Of a stretch of 64,000 nucleotides of DNA, positions 24,310 through 37,000 are shown one piece after another; position 1 is the stretch's first letter, and each line of letters opens with the position of its first letter. Made by a program: the position numbers and the translations under genes. The stretch comes from Flammeovirga sp. SJP92 (GTDB lineage Bacteria; Bacteroidota; Bacteroidia; Cytophagales; Flammeovirgaceae): contig NZ_LQAQ01000116.1 in the NCBI RefSeq assembly GCF_001583495.1, positions 62,001-126,000 of the forward strand. The letters are read 5' to 3'. Under the pieces are notes generated by a model. That model searched no databases and was not told where the DNA came from. It worked only from the letters and a program-made list of their open reading frames with translations.

Positions 24310-26208
24310 ATGACATTATTATCTAAAACCACACTACTACCATTATTACTTCTCTTTTATGGTGTTGAGCTGTTGGCTCAATCTATTCATTTGAAAGACT
24401 ACAATATTACTGAAGCCAATGATGCCACACTTGTAGTGGTCAAAGCCATTGAAGATGCCAAAGCGAAAGGTATCCGTAAAATCAAGTTTCCAAAAGGCAC
24501 TTACCATTTTTATAAGACTTTTGCTCCTGATTATTATTGTGCCATCACTAATAATGATAATGGCTTAAAAAGAACTCCATTTCCTATTATTGGTTTTAAA
24601 GATTTAGAAATTGATGGAGGTGATTCTGATTTTATTTTTCATGGGAAAATGATTCCTTTTCTTATTGAAAACAGTGAGCATATTACAATCAAAAACTTAA
24701 ACATAGACTGGGAGAGACCTTTTTATATAGAAGGAGAAGTTATTGCCAATGATACAGATGAAAAGACTTTTGATTTACATCTCAATACAGATTATAAAGT
24801 ACAAAACGGTCATTTATATGTGATGCTAGAACGTGATGATACCCCTTATGAAAGGGATTTTGGTTACCGTTTTGCCATTCCAGAAGGAGATCAAATGGAA
24901 GTGGGACAGAATATATTTTGGGATAAAAAACTCAAAAAACCACTTTATAATACTAGAAATTACCAATTAAGAGTCAGATCAATTGAAGCGGTGGAACTTG
25001 AAGAAGGGAAGGTGAGGTTGAAAGCGAAATCAAGGGAGTTGCCACCTGTTGGTGCTGTTTTAAATTCCAAAGGAGCTTATCTTTCTAATCGGACTTCACC
25101 AGCGTTTAGGGTATTTAAAACCAAAGACATCGAATTCAATAATATCAATATTTATCATGCTGGAGCGATGGGGTTGATTGCTGAGCGCTCTGAAAATATC
25201 ACTTTAGATGCTTTCAATGTAAAATTGAGAGAAGGAAGTGAACGTATGGTGACCACCACTGCTGATGCTACTCATTTTTGTAATAACAAAGGCTTGATCA
25301 CCATCAAAAATTGTCTTTTTGAGAATATGTTGGACGATGCCACCAATATTCATGGTACATATGTGAGAGTAAACAAAGTAATAGATGATTTTTCAGTGGC
25401 TGTGGAAACGTATCATCCACATCAGAAAGGTTATTTATTTGGAGAAGCAGGTGATTCTGTTAGAGTGGTAGATCATGACCGACTGTTGCCTAAAACGGAG
25501 GCAATGGCAATAAAAGAGGTGAAGTATATCAATGAGAAAATTTCAATTCTGACTTTCAATCAATCCATCAAAGGTAAAATAGCATTGTACAATGGCATTG
25601 AAAATATATCATGGAATGCATCGGCTGTGATTGAAAACAACATCATCAGAAATAACAGAGCGAGAAGTATTTTACTTTCTACCAACAAACCTGTTGTTAT
25701 TAGAAATAATTATTTATCCTCTCAAATGTCGAGTATCAGAATAACAGGTGACTTAAGGCTATGGAATGAATCGGGCCCTACGCAATCCGTTTTAATTGAG
25801 AATAACATTTTTGAAGATTGCTTGTATGGTGGGAATGCCAATCAATCTGTCATCCTAATTGACCCTCAATACAAGAACAAAACCATGATGGATCCAAAAT
25901 ACAAGTACTGTAAGGACATTTGTATTAGAAACAATGTGATAAAATCATTTGAAAATTCTATATTGACAGCTCAATCTGTTGAAGGAATTGAATTCACAAA
26001 TAATAAGATTGTCCAAACAAACACTCATCAACCAATTTATCCTAAATCACCGAATGTGGATCTCAGAAATTGCAGTAAAGTCAATATCTCATCCAATACA
26101 TTCTTGAAGAGTAACGGAGAAAAGGGAACGCTTAAAGTAGACGGAAAAACTGAAAACATTCAACTATCACCAACATCTGCTTTTGAGTTCTTCTCTAAAA
26201 TGAAGTAA
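24310..26208 (+). CDS. GH110 family alpha-1,3-galactosidase
   Basis: A 632-residue secreted glycoside hydrolase with a right-handed beta-helix. The start at 24310 gives a proper signal peptide (ending ELLAQ); an in-frame ATG at 24250 lies inside the leader repeat. GH110 signatures are NLNIDWERPFYIEGEV, TTADATHFC with Asp319 as likely acid, and ENMLDDATNIHGTY with Asp342/343 as likely bases. The 23-residue spacing between these Asp residues agrees with characterised GH110 enzymes. The family cleaves terminal alpha-1,3-linked galactose by an inverting mechanism. It is the first gene of the locus, 2 bp before SusC. Confidence 0.88.
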   Translation: MTLLSKTTLLPLLLLFYGVELLAQSIHLKDYNITEANDATLVVVKAIEDAKAKGIRKIKFPKGTYHFYKTFAPDYYCAITNNDNGLKRTPFPIIGFKDLEIDGGDSDFIFHGKMIPFLIENSEHITIKNLNIDWERPFYIEGEVIANDTDEKTFDLHLNTDYKVQNGHLYVMLERDDTPYERDFGYRFAIPEGDQMEVGQNIFWDKKLKKPLYNTRNYQLRVRSIEAVELEEGKVRLKAKSRELPPVGAVLNSKGAYLSNRTSPAFRVFKTKDIEFNNINIYHAGAMGLIAERSENITLDAFNVKLREGSERMVTTTADATHFCNNKGLITIKNCLFENMLDDATNIHGTYVRVNKVIDDFSVAVETYHPHQKGYLFGEAGDSVRVVDHDRLLPKTEAMAIKEVKYINEKISILTFNQSIKGKIALYNGIENISWNASAVIENNIIRNNRARSILLSTNKPVVIRNNYLSSQMSSIRITGDLRLWNESGPTQSVLIENNIFEDCLYGGNANQSVILIDPQYKNKTMMDPKYKYCKDICIRNNVIKSFENSILTAQSVEGIEFTNNKIVQTNTHQPIYPKSPNVDLRNCSKVNISSNTFLKSNGEKGTLKVDGKTENIQLSPTSAFEFFSKMK

Positions 26209-26210
26209 TT

Positions 26211-29200
26211 ATGGCAACTGACAAAAAGAACAGTAAACTATTCTTTTTAGTACTATTTTATCTGTTGGTCATCGAAGGCGTTTATGCTCAAAATGTGGTG
26301 GAAGGCACCATTACAGGAGAGGATGGGCTGACGATTCCAGGCGTTAATATTAAAATAAAAGAAACCAATCAAGGAACGGTTTCTGACTTTGACGGCAAAT
26401 ACCAAATCACTATTCCAAATGAAAATGCAGTTTTAGTGTATTCATTTGTGGGTTATAAAACCCAGGAAATCCAAGTAGGAAACCAAACCACCATCAATAT
26501 AAACTTATTGATTGAAGAGAAGGCCTTAAAAGAGGTAGAGGTGGTGGCTATTGGTTATGGGGCAAAGGTAAAAAAGAAAGACTTGACCGGATCGGTAGGG
26601 TCAGTACATGGTGATGAACTTACCAAAAGCAAAGCAACTTCTTTTATGGAGGCTATGCAAGGAAGAGCCTCGGGTGTTCAGATTGTTTCACAATCAGGAG
26701 AACCTGGCGCAGGTGTAAACATCAATATCCGAGGAAAAAATTCATTGAGTATGAATTCTCAACCTTTGTATGTGGTAGACGGAGTGCAAGTTGAAGTCAA
26801 TGATGGTGAAGTAGCTTCGGGAGATTTTGGATCAACGCAATCTTACAATCCATTGTCAGCCATCAACCCTAATGATATTCTTTCGGTAGAAATCTTAAAG
26901 GATGCTTCAGCAACTGCAATTTATGGATCAAGGGGTGCCAATGGTGTTATTATTATTACCACAAAAAAAGGGCAGGATGGTAAATTCAAGATCAATTTAG
27001 ATATTTCTCATGGTGTGGCCAATGCTTCTAAAAAACTCAATGTTCTGGATGGAAATACTTATGCTGCCATGCGTTTTGAAAGAGACCCCAATTCAGAATT
27101 ATATGGAGAAGAAATAGACGGTGTGAGAGTGCCGAGAATTTTTCCAGATTCAATGATGGTCAATTGGCAAGACGAAGCTTTTGTTCAGGCTCATATCCAA
27201 AACTATAATTTATCTTTTAATGGAGGAGGCAAGGGGTTCAATTATTCCTCTTCTTTTTCTTATTTAGAACAGCAGGGCATCATTAAAGGAACGGGATATG
27301 ACAGGTTTACAGGTAGAATCAATGTCCATCAAAAAGCAAATAAATGGGTACAGTTAGGTGGAAATTTGAATTTTTCTAACTCGAATAACAACGGTGCTGC
27401 ACTGAACGGTGGAAATGGTAATTTTAATGGTATTACGCAATCCATCGTTGTTTTTAATCCAATTTTAATTGATCCTAGTTTAGACCTGGATAGTTATGAA
27501 ACGGGAGGTTTGACCTCTCCATACACCATGCTGACTGATGCTTATAAGAACGTGGAAATGAATCGGATTTTAGCCACAGCTTATATGCAATTGAACTTCA
27601 CAAAGAAATTTCGTTTAAGAACAACAGTAGGTACCAATAGAGTACTTTCAGAGTCGAGGGAGTTTTATGGAAAAAATACAAGTTGGGGAAGAGCAGCAAA
27701 TGGAAAAGGCATTATAAGAAACAATAATGGAGCAACGACCTTTTTGAGAAATATTTTATCTTATAGTAATAACTTCAAAAGAAAACACAAAATCAGTGCT
27801 CAAGCGGCATGGGATGTGGAGCAATATGAATTCAAGAGTAACCTGATTAAAACGTCTGGTTATGTAAATGAAGTGGTAGGAGTAGACGACTTAGGTTTTG
27901 CTCAAAATGTGGAGACACCCTATTCTACTCGTCAAGTTAATACAAGGATGTCAGGTTTGGGAATGTTGAATTATACTTTCAAAAACAAATACCTTTTTAC
28001 CTTTTCATATAGAGCAGACGGGTCTTCAAAATTTAGAAATAACAAATGGGGCTTTTTCCCTTCTGCTGCTTTTGCTTGGCAATTGGGGGAAGAGCACTTT
28101 ATGAAAGGGTTAGACAAAGTGATCAGTACAGCCAAGTTCAGGTTTAGTACAGGAACTACTGGCAATGACCGAATTCCTACTGATGTGGCGTATAGTTATG
28201 CCTCGTCTGCAGATTATGGAAATGGTGGAACTATTGACAAAGGCTTTGCTCCACTTTATGAATCTTCATCAGACCTTAAATGGGAAACGACATGGCAACA
28301 TGATATTGGTGTAGACTTTGGCTTTTTAAAGGATAGAATAAACCTTACGGCGGATATTTATTATAAAAGAACATCCGATTTATTGCTGTATGCCAATGTA
28401 ACGGGCGTCAGTGGACAAGCTAAACAGTGGCAAAATGTGGGTGCAGTGGAGAATAAAGGGCTTGAACTGTCTTTGAATACTATTAATCTGGACCAGCAAA
28501 AATTCCAATGGAGCTCTTCTATCAATATCACTTTTAATCAAAATAAAATTCTGGATTTGGGAGGAGTAGATGAAATGCCTTTTACGATTCCAGGCGGATA
28601 TATGACGGATTTAGGTCGCTTGGTGGTAGGTGAATCTATAGGTACTGCATACGGTTATGCGTTTGATGGTATTTATCAATCAGAAGATTTTAATGCTGAT
28701 GGATCGCTGAAAGAAGGTGTGGTGCGTATGGCAGGAAGAAACGTGCAGCCTGGAGATTTCAAATACAAAGATTTGGATGGAGATGGAATTGTAGATTCCG
28801 ATAATGATAAAACGGTGATATCACAAAGTGTACCTCAGCATTTTGGTGGCTTTTCCAATACTTTTAAATACGGAGGTTTTGACTTGAATATTCTCTTCCG
28901 TTGGTCGTATGGCAACCAAATTTACAATGCTGGAAGATTCAGATACGAAGGCGGGTTAGGTGTACAGCAAATCAATAATGTGACGCAGGAGTATTGGGAT
29001 AATAGATGGACCGAAGAGCATCCTTCTAACAGTTATGGCAAGCTAGCTAATGCAGGAGCAAAAGACGTTTCTTCTTATTATGTAGAAGATGCTTCATTTA
29101 TCCGTTTACAGAATATTTCATTGGGATATACTTTCAGTGGCAAGTTATTGAATAGTATCAATGTAGAAAACATCAGAGTTTACTGTGTAGCAGATAACCT

Positions 29201-29330
29201 TTTTGTGTGGACTCCTTATTCAGGGTACGACCCAGAGTTGAGTTTTAATAATCCAGTGATGACGGGTTTGGATCGAATTGGCTATCCAAGAGCCACGACC
29301 ATGACTTTGGGACTGAATGTAAATCTATAA
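26211..29330 (+). CDS. SusC-family TonB-dependent outer-membrane transporter
   Basis: A 1039-residue outer-membrane protein that imports oligosaccharides with energy from TonB. After the signal peptide comes a carboxypeptidase-like regulatory domain (about 30-110, GTITGEDGLTIPGVN). The plug follows with the SusC signature NIRGKNSLSMNSQPLYVVDG, and then a 22-strand barrel ends in an aromatic-rich C-terminus (TMTLGLNVNL). There is no N-terminal STN domain, so it is probably not anti-sigma coupled. The gap to the GH110 gene is 2 bp and to SusD 12 bp, so they form one operon. Confidence 0.95.
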   Translation: MATDKKNSKLFFLVLFYLLVIEGVYAQNVVEGTITGEDGLTIPGVNIKIKETNQGTVSDFDGKYQITIPNENAVLVYSFVGYKTQEIQVGNQTTININLLIEEKALKEVEVVAIGYGAKVKKKDLTGSVGSVHGDELTKSKATSFMEAMQGRASGVQIVSQSGEPGAGVNINIRGKNSLSMNSQPLYVVDGVQVEVNDGEVASGDFGSTQSYNPLSAINPNDILSVEILKDASATAIYGSRGANGVIIITTKKGQDGKFKINLDISHGVANASKKLNVLDGNTYAAMRFERDPNSELYGEEIDGVRVPRIFPDSMMVNWQDEAFVQAHIQNYNLSFNGGGKGFNYSSSFSYLEQQGIIKGTGYDRFTGRINVHQKANKWVQLGGNLNFSNSNNNGAALNGGNGNFNGITQSIVVFNPILIDPSLDLDSYETGGLTSPYTMLTDAYKNVEMNRILATAYMQLNFTKKFRLRTTVGTNRVLSESREFYGKNTSWGRAANGKGIIRNNNGATTFLRNILSYSNNFKRKHKISAQAAWDVEQYEFKSNLIKTSGYVNEVVGVDDLGFAQNVETPYSTRQVNTRMSGLGMLNYTFKNKYLFTFSYRADGSSKFRNNKWGFFPSAAFAWQLGEEHFMKGLDKVISTAKFRFSTGTTGNDRIPTDVAYSYASSADYGNGGTIDKGFAPLYESSSDLKWETTWQHDIGVDFGFLKDRINLTADIYYKRTSDLLLYANVTGVSGQAKQWQNVGAVENKGLELSLNTINLDQQKFQWSSSINITFNQNKILDLGGVDEMPFTIPGGYMTDLGRLVVGESIGTAYGYAFDGIYQSEDFNADGSLKEGVVRMAGRNVQPGDFKYKDLDGDGIVDSDNDKTVISQSVPQHFGGFSNTFKYGGFDLNILFRWSYGNQIYNAGRFRYEGGLGVQQINNVTQEYWDNRWTEEHPSNSYGKLANAGAKDVSSYYVEDASFIRLQNISLGYTFSGKLLNSINVENIRVYCVADNLFVWTPYSGYDPELSFNNPVMTGLDRIGYPRATTMTLGLNVNL

Positions 29331-29342
29331 TAGAAGAAGACA

Positions 29343-30989
29343 ATGCAACAGAAGAACTTTACTTTTAAAACAAACACATTGACCTCATTTCTTTTTGGGT
29401 TTCTATTCTTATTTCAGATGTCGTGTAATGATTTTCTTGAAGTACCTCCAAAATCTAAAATTGATCCAGAGGATCTGATCGTAGATTCAATCAGTGCCGA
29501 AACTGCCCTTACAGGAATCTACAATATATTGAACGCTAGTGATGTGAATGGAGAAGGAAATGCGTCTACCTTTAGAAGAAATATGCTTTATATTTTGAAT
29601 GGGGGATCAGATGAAGCAGTGCCCAATTCCAATCAAATTTTATATCAACCTTACTTGACTTATACTTACAATGACTCAGATATAATGGGAAGAGAGGCCT
29701 GGCTTTTCTTTTATGCGGGTATTAAAAGAGCTAATTTCTTTTTGGAGAAAATAGAAGGAGTAACGTTTCAAGGGGAGTTCAGAAAAAAGGAACAAATAGC
29801 TGAAGCAAGGTTTCTGAGGGGAATTTACTATCAGTATTTGGCTTGGTTGTATGGTGGGGTTCCCATCATTAAGTCAATAGATGGAAGTGGTGCGGATACA
29901 TTAAGCAGAGCAACATTGCAAGAAGTATATACTCAGATTGAAGAAGATTTACTATTTGCGTATCAAAATTTGCCGGCTCAAAACTCTATTCCTGGAAGAG
30001 CAGATAAATGGTCAGCGGCAGGGTATCTTTCTAAAATGTATTTGTATTTGGCTTCGGCAAAAGAAAACAATATTGACCGCTATCATAACACAGATATCAA
30101 TCAATTGGGTTGGGTAGAGAGTGAGATTTATTATCAGAAAGGATACACCATCAATTATGCTATTATTGGTCAGAAGGCATTAGTGGAAGATTATGTTCAT
30201 TTATTTAGAGCTGAAACCAATCAAAATACTTACAGTGAAGTACTTTTTGGTGTGGAAGCAACTAACAATCAGGACGTAATTGTTATTTATGTAAACGGTT
30301 TTATTCCTCAGGGAAATATAAACACCAATGGAGGTGGGTATGGAATCGTTCGCCCTAGTGTAGAATTAATGGATCAATACCATCAAAAAGACCTTCGATT
30401 GGCCAATAATGTAACGGGAACGATCAATAATCAATCCGTTAAAGAAAACTTTTTTGGTGTAGAGTATTTTGTTCCTCAAACTATTAATCAAGGAAAGACA
30501 AACATTAGTGTTGGGAAATGGAGACAGCCTGTGCCGGGGTCTTATCCTTTAGAACCGTGGGCAAGTCCTTGTAATTTTCAGCTGATCAGGTATGCAGATA
30601 TTTTATTGATGCAGGCAGAATATGAGGTGAAAGTAAATGCCAATGAAACAGTGGCAAGATCTTATTTGAAAGAAGTAAGAGAAAGAGCAGCAGGGGGAGA
30701 CAGTCAGCTGGCAAATGAACTCACTTTTGCCTATAAAAAGTATGATATCATGGAAGAAATTAGAGATGAGCGTTCCCGTGAATTATGCTATGAAGGCTGG
30801 AGAAAACTGGACTTGATTCGTTGGGGAATCATAGAAGAAGTAATGAAGAACCTGACATTGGAAGGGAGCAAATATCAACCGCAAATGGAATTGCTTAAAA
30901 ATAATTTTGCACCTTATAAAATCTGGTTGCCAATACCAGAAACGGAACTGATCTTAAACACGAATCTAATTCAAAATTCAGGCTATTAA
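29343..30989 (+). CDS. SusD-family glycan-binding surface lipoprotein
   Basis: A 548-residue lipoprotein that forms the lid over the SusC pore and binds the glycan at the cell surface. The lipobox is FQMSC (Cys at about 28), followed by NDFLEVPP, the hallmark of the family. TPR-like helices include EARFLRGIYYQYLAWLYGG, and the C-terminal RagB/SusD domain holds DERSRELCYEGWRKLDLIRWG. It is in operon with SusC. The substrate is inferred from the neighbouring GH110 enzymes and sulfatases. Confidence 0.95.
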   Translation: MQQKNFTFKTNTLTSFLFGFLFLFQMSCNDFLEVPPKSKIDPEDLIVDSISAETALTGIYNILNASDVNGEGNASTFRRNMLYILNGGSDEAVPNSNQILYQPYLTYTYNDSDIMGREAWLFFYAGIKRANFFLEKIEGVTFQGEFRKKEQIAEARFLRGIYYQYLAWLYGGVPIIKSIDGSGADTLSRATLQEVYTQIEEDLLFAYQNLPAQNSIPGRADKWSAAGYLSKMYLYLASAKENNIDRYHNTDINQLGWVESEIYYQKGYTINYAIIGQKALVEDYVHLFRAETNQNTYSEVLFGVEATNNQDVIVIYVNGFIPQGNINTNGGGYGIVRPSVELMDQYHQKDLRLANNVTGTINNQSVKENFFGVEYFVPQTINQGKTNISVGKWRQPVPGSYPLEPWASPCNFQLIRYADILLMQAEYEVKVNANETVARSYLKEVRERAAGGDSQLANELTFAYKKYDIMEEIRDERSRELCYEGWRKLDLIRWGIIEEVMKNLTLEGSKYQPQMELLKNNFAPYKIWLPIPETELILNTNLIQNSGY

Positions 30990-31094
30990 ACTAGCGTAAC
31001 AGTGCAAATTACACACAATCTCGTTGCTTGGTGTATGTTTGAAACATACTCTTAGTATTCAATTTATTTCGACAAACTATTACTAAAAAACAAA

Positions 31095-34000
31095 ATGAAG
31101 TTTTTACAAAATATATTATGGGTGGTGATGTCGCTGATTCCATTGGTTGGAATAGCACAAAATGACCCTTTGGCACAGCTTTTATTTGATCAGGCTATAC
31201 CTACTAACATCGGCACAAAAACTGATATTGTTTTCAGTGATGCAGGTGGTTTTACATATGAGCAGTCCGATCAAACAAGGGCATCATTTGCAAGTGTGGA
31301 TTCAAAGAGTCAAGGTATTTTCTTCAAAACATCCACAGGAGCAAACTATCCGGTTACGAAAGGAGATTTACCAAGAACCTATTCGTTTTGGGTCAGACCA
31401 AAAGTATTTTCGGGAACCCAGAATTTTATTTATACGGGCTCAGGAGCAGGAACAACTTTTACATTACAGTTGACCAGTCAAGGAAAAGTGAAATTAGCAG
31501 ACAACGGAGGAAACTGGGTTGCTGCACAAACCCTTTTGGAACTGAATGAATGGAATCATGTTACAGTGGCGTTACAGCAATCTGTGGGAATTCATGATGT
31601 AGAATTTTATATTAATGGAGACCTTTCAGAGGTAGGAATATCAGGTGCTAATAATACAATCAATACTAACACAGGAGTATTTAAAATTTTTGCAACACTC
31701 AATGCAGATGTGGCAGACTTTAGGTATTATGATCAATATTTAAATGCAAGCGAAGTTTTTAATATATATGGTCAAAAGGAATTGCTATTGGATGTAGTGA
31801 CCAATGCCAATACGTTGTCTGATGCGAGTGAAAATAACTACAGTATTTCAACTGCTTCATCAGATTTGTCCATTGGATTTGAAGACCTTGAATTGGGAAA
31901 GGTATTGTTTACCAATGGGGTTACGGTCAGTGCAACTTCTTTTAGAGGAATTGAAGGATCAACTCCCCGCACCATCATGTTTTGGTACAAGCAAAAAGAA
32001 GGAGCTGGCGTTACAGATAGATTGACCTATTATGGTAGTGAGAAGAATAAATTTGACCTTCAAATAAGGGACAACTCTTCCTTCAGGCTCTATAATTTCT
32101 ACAGTGCTGATAAAGGAGGAAGCTTTCTAGCTGTGGAAGAACCAATTGATTTTACGTCTTGGAGACATATTGTTGTGACTACAAGTGGAGCGACTACCTC
32201 TGATGTGAAAATTTATGTAGATGGTGAGGAAAAGAGCATTGATTTAAGTAACCTGACAGAAACTTCCATCAACACTATTATTGCAGGTGATTATAGAATT
32301 TCAAATGCTGCACAAGGATATTTCAGTGATTATAAAGTTTACAAAGGGGCACTATCAGCACAGGAAATAACAGATGTTTTTAATGCTGTGAAATTTAATC
32401 AAATCATCACTTTTGAAGAGCTGATACCATTAAATACCAAAACAAAAACGGTAGAATTATCGGCAGTTGCATCCTCTCAGCTTGAAGTGACTTTTGAAAG
32501 TTCCAATCCTTCTGTGGCTACTGTTAACGGTACAACACTTACTATTGTTGGAGCGGGAGAGACCAATATCACTGCTACTCAATCAGGAAATGATAGATAC
32601 AATGCTGCGTCTGAAGTGGTAAGAAAATTAATCGTTACAGAATATATTCCAGCAACGAACGCATTGCTTGATTTTGCTTTTGATGAAGCTGCAGGTTCAG
32701 AGGATTTTGTTAATAGTGGAGTGTTGTCGGATGTTATTTTGAAAAAAAATACAGAAGGAGGAGCTAGTATTAATATAGGTATCTTGGATACAGATAAAGG
32801 TCAGGTACTTGACATCAATATGGCTCAGGGCACAGGCAGTTTAATATTTAAAGAAGCTGATGGAAGTAATTATACTGGCGTGACAGGCACAGGGGCAAGA
32901 ACGTATTCGGCTTGGATAAAACCTACTGACTTATCTGAATTCAACACTATTTTTTATGCAGGAATTGATGAGGAAGAAGCAACATCAATTTCCATTCAAC
33001 TACTACCAACAGGTTCCATAAAATTAGTGGCAGGTGGTAACATTGTCACGACAGAAGAATACCAATTCACAGAAAATCAATGGAATCATATTGTGATTTC
33101 CATTCCAAAGGAAGCGATGCTGTCTGATATCAAAATGTACATCAATGGTGAAACAGCACAGTTTGATGTGTCGAATGATAATTTACTCAATACCGCACCA
33201 GCCACTTTTGCTATTGCGAATAAATTCTGGGGGGCTTTCAGTGATTTTAAATATTATGAAAGAGCAGTGAGTGAAGAAGAAGCTTTATCATTGTATACTT
33301 CCACGGTCTTCACGCACAGTATTAATTTTGACTTACCGATATCTATTGCAGAAAGAGAATCAGTAGCATTGAAAATTTCCACTTCCTCAGGTTTGGATTT
33401 TGACTACAGTATTTCTGACCCCTCTAAAGTGAAAATTGAAGACGGAATACTGACTGCATTAGAAGAAGGCGAGGTGACAATAGAGGCAACTTCATTTGGT
33501 GTGACTTCCTCTTATATGATGACGATTACGCCTTATATTCCAGAGGAAAAACCATTGCTTGATTTTGCTTTAAATTCTTCAGAAGAGTTGATCAATACGG
33601 GCTTACGTTCAGAAGTGAGCTTGGTAGCCAATACCGAAAATGGAGCTTCTATTTTGTTGGGTGTAGAAGATCCAGACAAAGGACCTGTGTTAGACATCAA
33701 TATGGAGCAAGGTACAGGCAGTTTACTATTCCGCGAAGCTGGTGAAAGCTATGCCGGGGTGACAGGGATTGGAGCACGAACGTATTCCGCCTGGATCAAA
33801 CCTACAGATTTATCGGTATTCAATACTATATTTTTCGCAGGTAAAACTGAAGGAGAGGCAACCACTTTGAGTGTTCAAATTCTTCCAACAGGTTCCGTAA
33901 AATTAGTGGCGGGTGGTAACATTATCACGACAGAAGAATACCAATTCACAGAAAATCAATGGAATCATATCGTGATTTCCATTCCAAAGGAAGCGATGCT

Positions 34001-37000
34001 GTCTGATATCAAAATGTACATCAATGGCGAAGCAGCACAGTTTGATGTGTCGAATGACAACGTACTCAATACCGCACCGGCCACTTTTGCTATTGCGAAT
34101 AAATTCTGGGGATCTTTCAGTGATTTTAAATATTATGAAAGAGCGGTCAGTGAAGAGGAGGCATTGAACCTCTATTCTTCAACAGAGTTTAAGCATACAA
34201 TTATTTTTGATATGCCATCACTCTTGAATGTAGGTGAAAGAGTAAGAGTCAATGCTTTTACAACCTCCAATTTGCCTGTGTCTTATACTATTAGTAATAC
34301 TGATGTGGCCATTTTATCAGATGGAATTCTGACTGGGATAAGTGTAGGTGAAGTAGAAGTAACGGCGTTCTCTTTTGGTGTGGAAGAAAAGTTTGGGATT
34401 TCAGTGGTGGAGGAAGAAGTAGCAGGCCCTTCGGAAGAGCCGTTGTTGTGGTTTGCTTTTGATGAAGTAGCCGATCAAGTAGACTTTATCAATAAGGGAG
34501 TACTGAATAATATTGTATTAAATAGTATCACAGAAGAAGGTGCTATGGTCACTCCTGGGGTAATAGATGAAGAGAGAGGTAATGTTTTATTTGCATCTAT
34601 TCCGAGCGGAAAGGGCCATTTGATTTTTAAAGATGGTACAGCCAATTATCATGGAGTGACGGGAATGAATGCCAGAACTTATTCGATGTGGATCAAACCA
34701 ACAGACCTGTCTGAGCAAAAGACCATCATGTATCAGGGCATCACGATTGAGGAAGAAGAAACCACCAACATTTCATTACAAATTCTACCTACAGGACAAG
34801 TGAAATTTGTATCAGGTGGGAATATTGTCACAGCAACAACTCATCTTATACAGCAAGATCAATGGAACTTATTGCAAATTGTCATTGAAGAAAATACACC
34901 GTTGGAAGAGGTGAAAATTTACATCAATACCAATTTAATGTCTACAACATTGACGGGAGTAAACAGCATAGTGAATACAGGTCCTGCCACTTTTACTTTG
35001 GCCAATAAATATAAAGGCTATTACAGTGATTTCAGGTTGTACGATAGGGCATTGACAGATACAGAAATCAAAGCTTTTATTTCTAGGAAGGATCAAGAAA
35101 TTAAGTTCAAAACTATAGAAAATAAGGTGTATGGAGATCCTGATTTTATGCTGGAAGCTTCCTCTAGTTCGGGTTTAGAAGTGCATTTTTCTTCTTCTGA
35201 TGAAGGAATCATTCAAATTGAAGGAAATGTTGCAAAGATAGTAGGGTATGGTGAAGTGAGTATTACTGCTGCTCAGTTAGGAGACTTGAAGTATAATCCT
35301 GCAAAGTCTGTTACAAATTCATTTGTAGTAGAAAAGGGAAATTATGTAGAACAAACAGAATTACAGTTAGATTTTAGGTTTGATGAACCTGCAGATTTAC
35401 CGGGAGACCCTTATGACTATTCGGAATTCCACAGAAAGGCAGTGATGCGTGGAGTATATGAAAAAGGGCACAAGGATCAAGAGAAAGGAAACGTTATCTT
35501 ATTTAATGTAGGTACGTTGGAAGTGGATAATTACAAGGGCATTTTAGGAAGTCAGAAACGCTCTATGGCAACTTGGTTTAAAGCCAATGATACCAAACAA
35601 TCGGTGCTGACAAGTTACGGAATTGCCGGTGAGGGACAATTTAATATTTTATATAGAGCCAATAATAAAATCAGAGTTGTACTCTATTACAACACTTATG
35701 ATGATGAAAATGGAGCTCCGGTATATGAGTTCAGTTATGTTGAAACACAAGAATCTTTTGATTTTGTAAGTGATTGGCATCATGTGGCAGTTGTTACAGA
35801 AGGGGAAAGCATACATGACATTAAGATATATATTGATGGAAAACAAAGACCAGTACTTGTTTCTCCTTGGGAAGGACATGAAAAGATTAACACCCAAAGT
35901 GGTGGAAATTTCAAAGTGGCCTCCAACTCAGATGTCAAAATGAGTCATTATAAATGGTACACAGGTGCATTATCTGAGGATGAAGTAATGGCTATTTTCA
36001 AAGGAGACGATTTTATTGGAGAAGAGGATATTATAGTAGAAGACCGTGAGTTTGAAGGTGGTTTTAGAATTGCTTTTATTGAAATGACGGACTTTTTCAA
36101 TATAAATAACCAAGGGGTAGTTTATAATGTGACTTCAAGTAATACTAATGTCGTAAAAGTGCAAGTAGAAGGCTCTCTTTTAGTATTAAATGAAGTGGGG
36201 GAAGGCACTTCAGAAATCACTGTTGAATTGTATAGTGGAAGTTATGAATTGCTTGAAGTGCAGTCTTTTAAAGTAACAGTTACAGGCCCTTCAACGCAGG
36301 TGCCTAATGATCTCTTTTCTTTTGAAGAACTTCCAGATTTCTTTAGGAAAGAGAGAAATAAACCTCTTCTTACATTCCCAACGGTATCAACTGTAAAAGT
36401 AGCCGATTTCGGTGCTTTTCCTGATGATGGCCGAGATGATTACAAGGCCATTAATGATGCCTTAAAATTGGCTGTTTCAATAGCAAATGAAGAAAACCCT
36501 GTAAGAGTGAAGTTTGGAAAAGGGACGTACGATCTTTTGTCAGTGAATGAAAATGCTACTTATCTTTTCTTCCTCGCAAATCTGTCCAATATCATCATAG
36601 ATGGTACGGGTACAAAAATCAATATTAAAACACCAACAGTTGGTTTTATTTCCTTATTTAATGCCCAGAATGTTGTTGTTCAAGGTTTTGAAGTTGATTA
36701 CGAAACATTGCCGTTTACCCAAGGAAAAGTGATTTCGATAGCAGATGATCATATTGAAATGAAGATAGATGAAGGGTTTCCAGCTCTCAATGAGAACTTT
36801 ATGATGAACGCCACAAATTCATGGGGTTATATCAAGGATGAAAAAGGATTTATGAAACAAGGAGTAGCCAATCTCATTAAAACTGACCCTAATGGCTGGA
36901 ATGATCTAGGTGACCGTGTTTTTTCTCTCCAAATGTCGCCTTCTCAAATTGAGAACTTTGAAGTTGGTGATTATTTTGTGCAGTTGGCTAGAAATAATGG

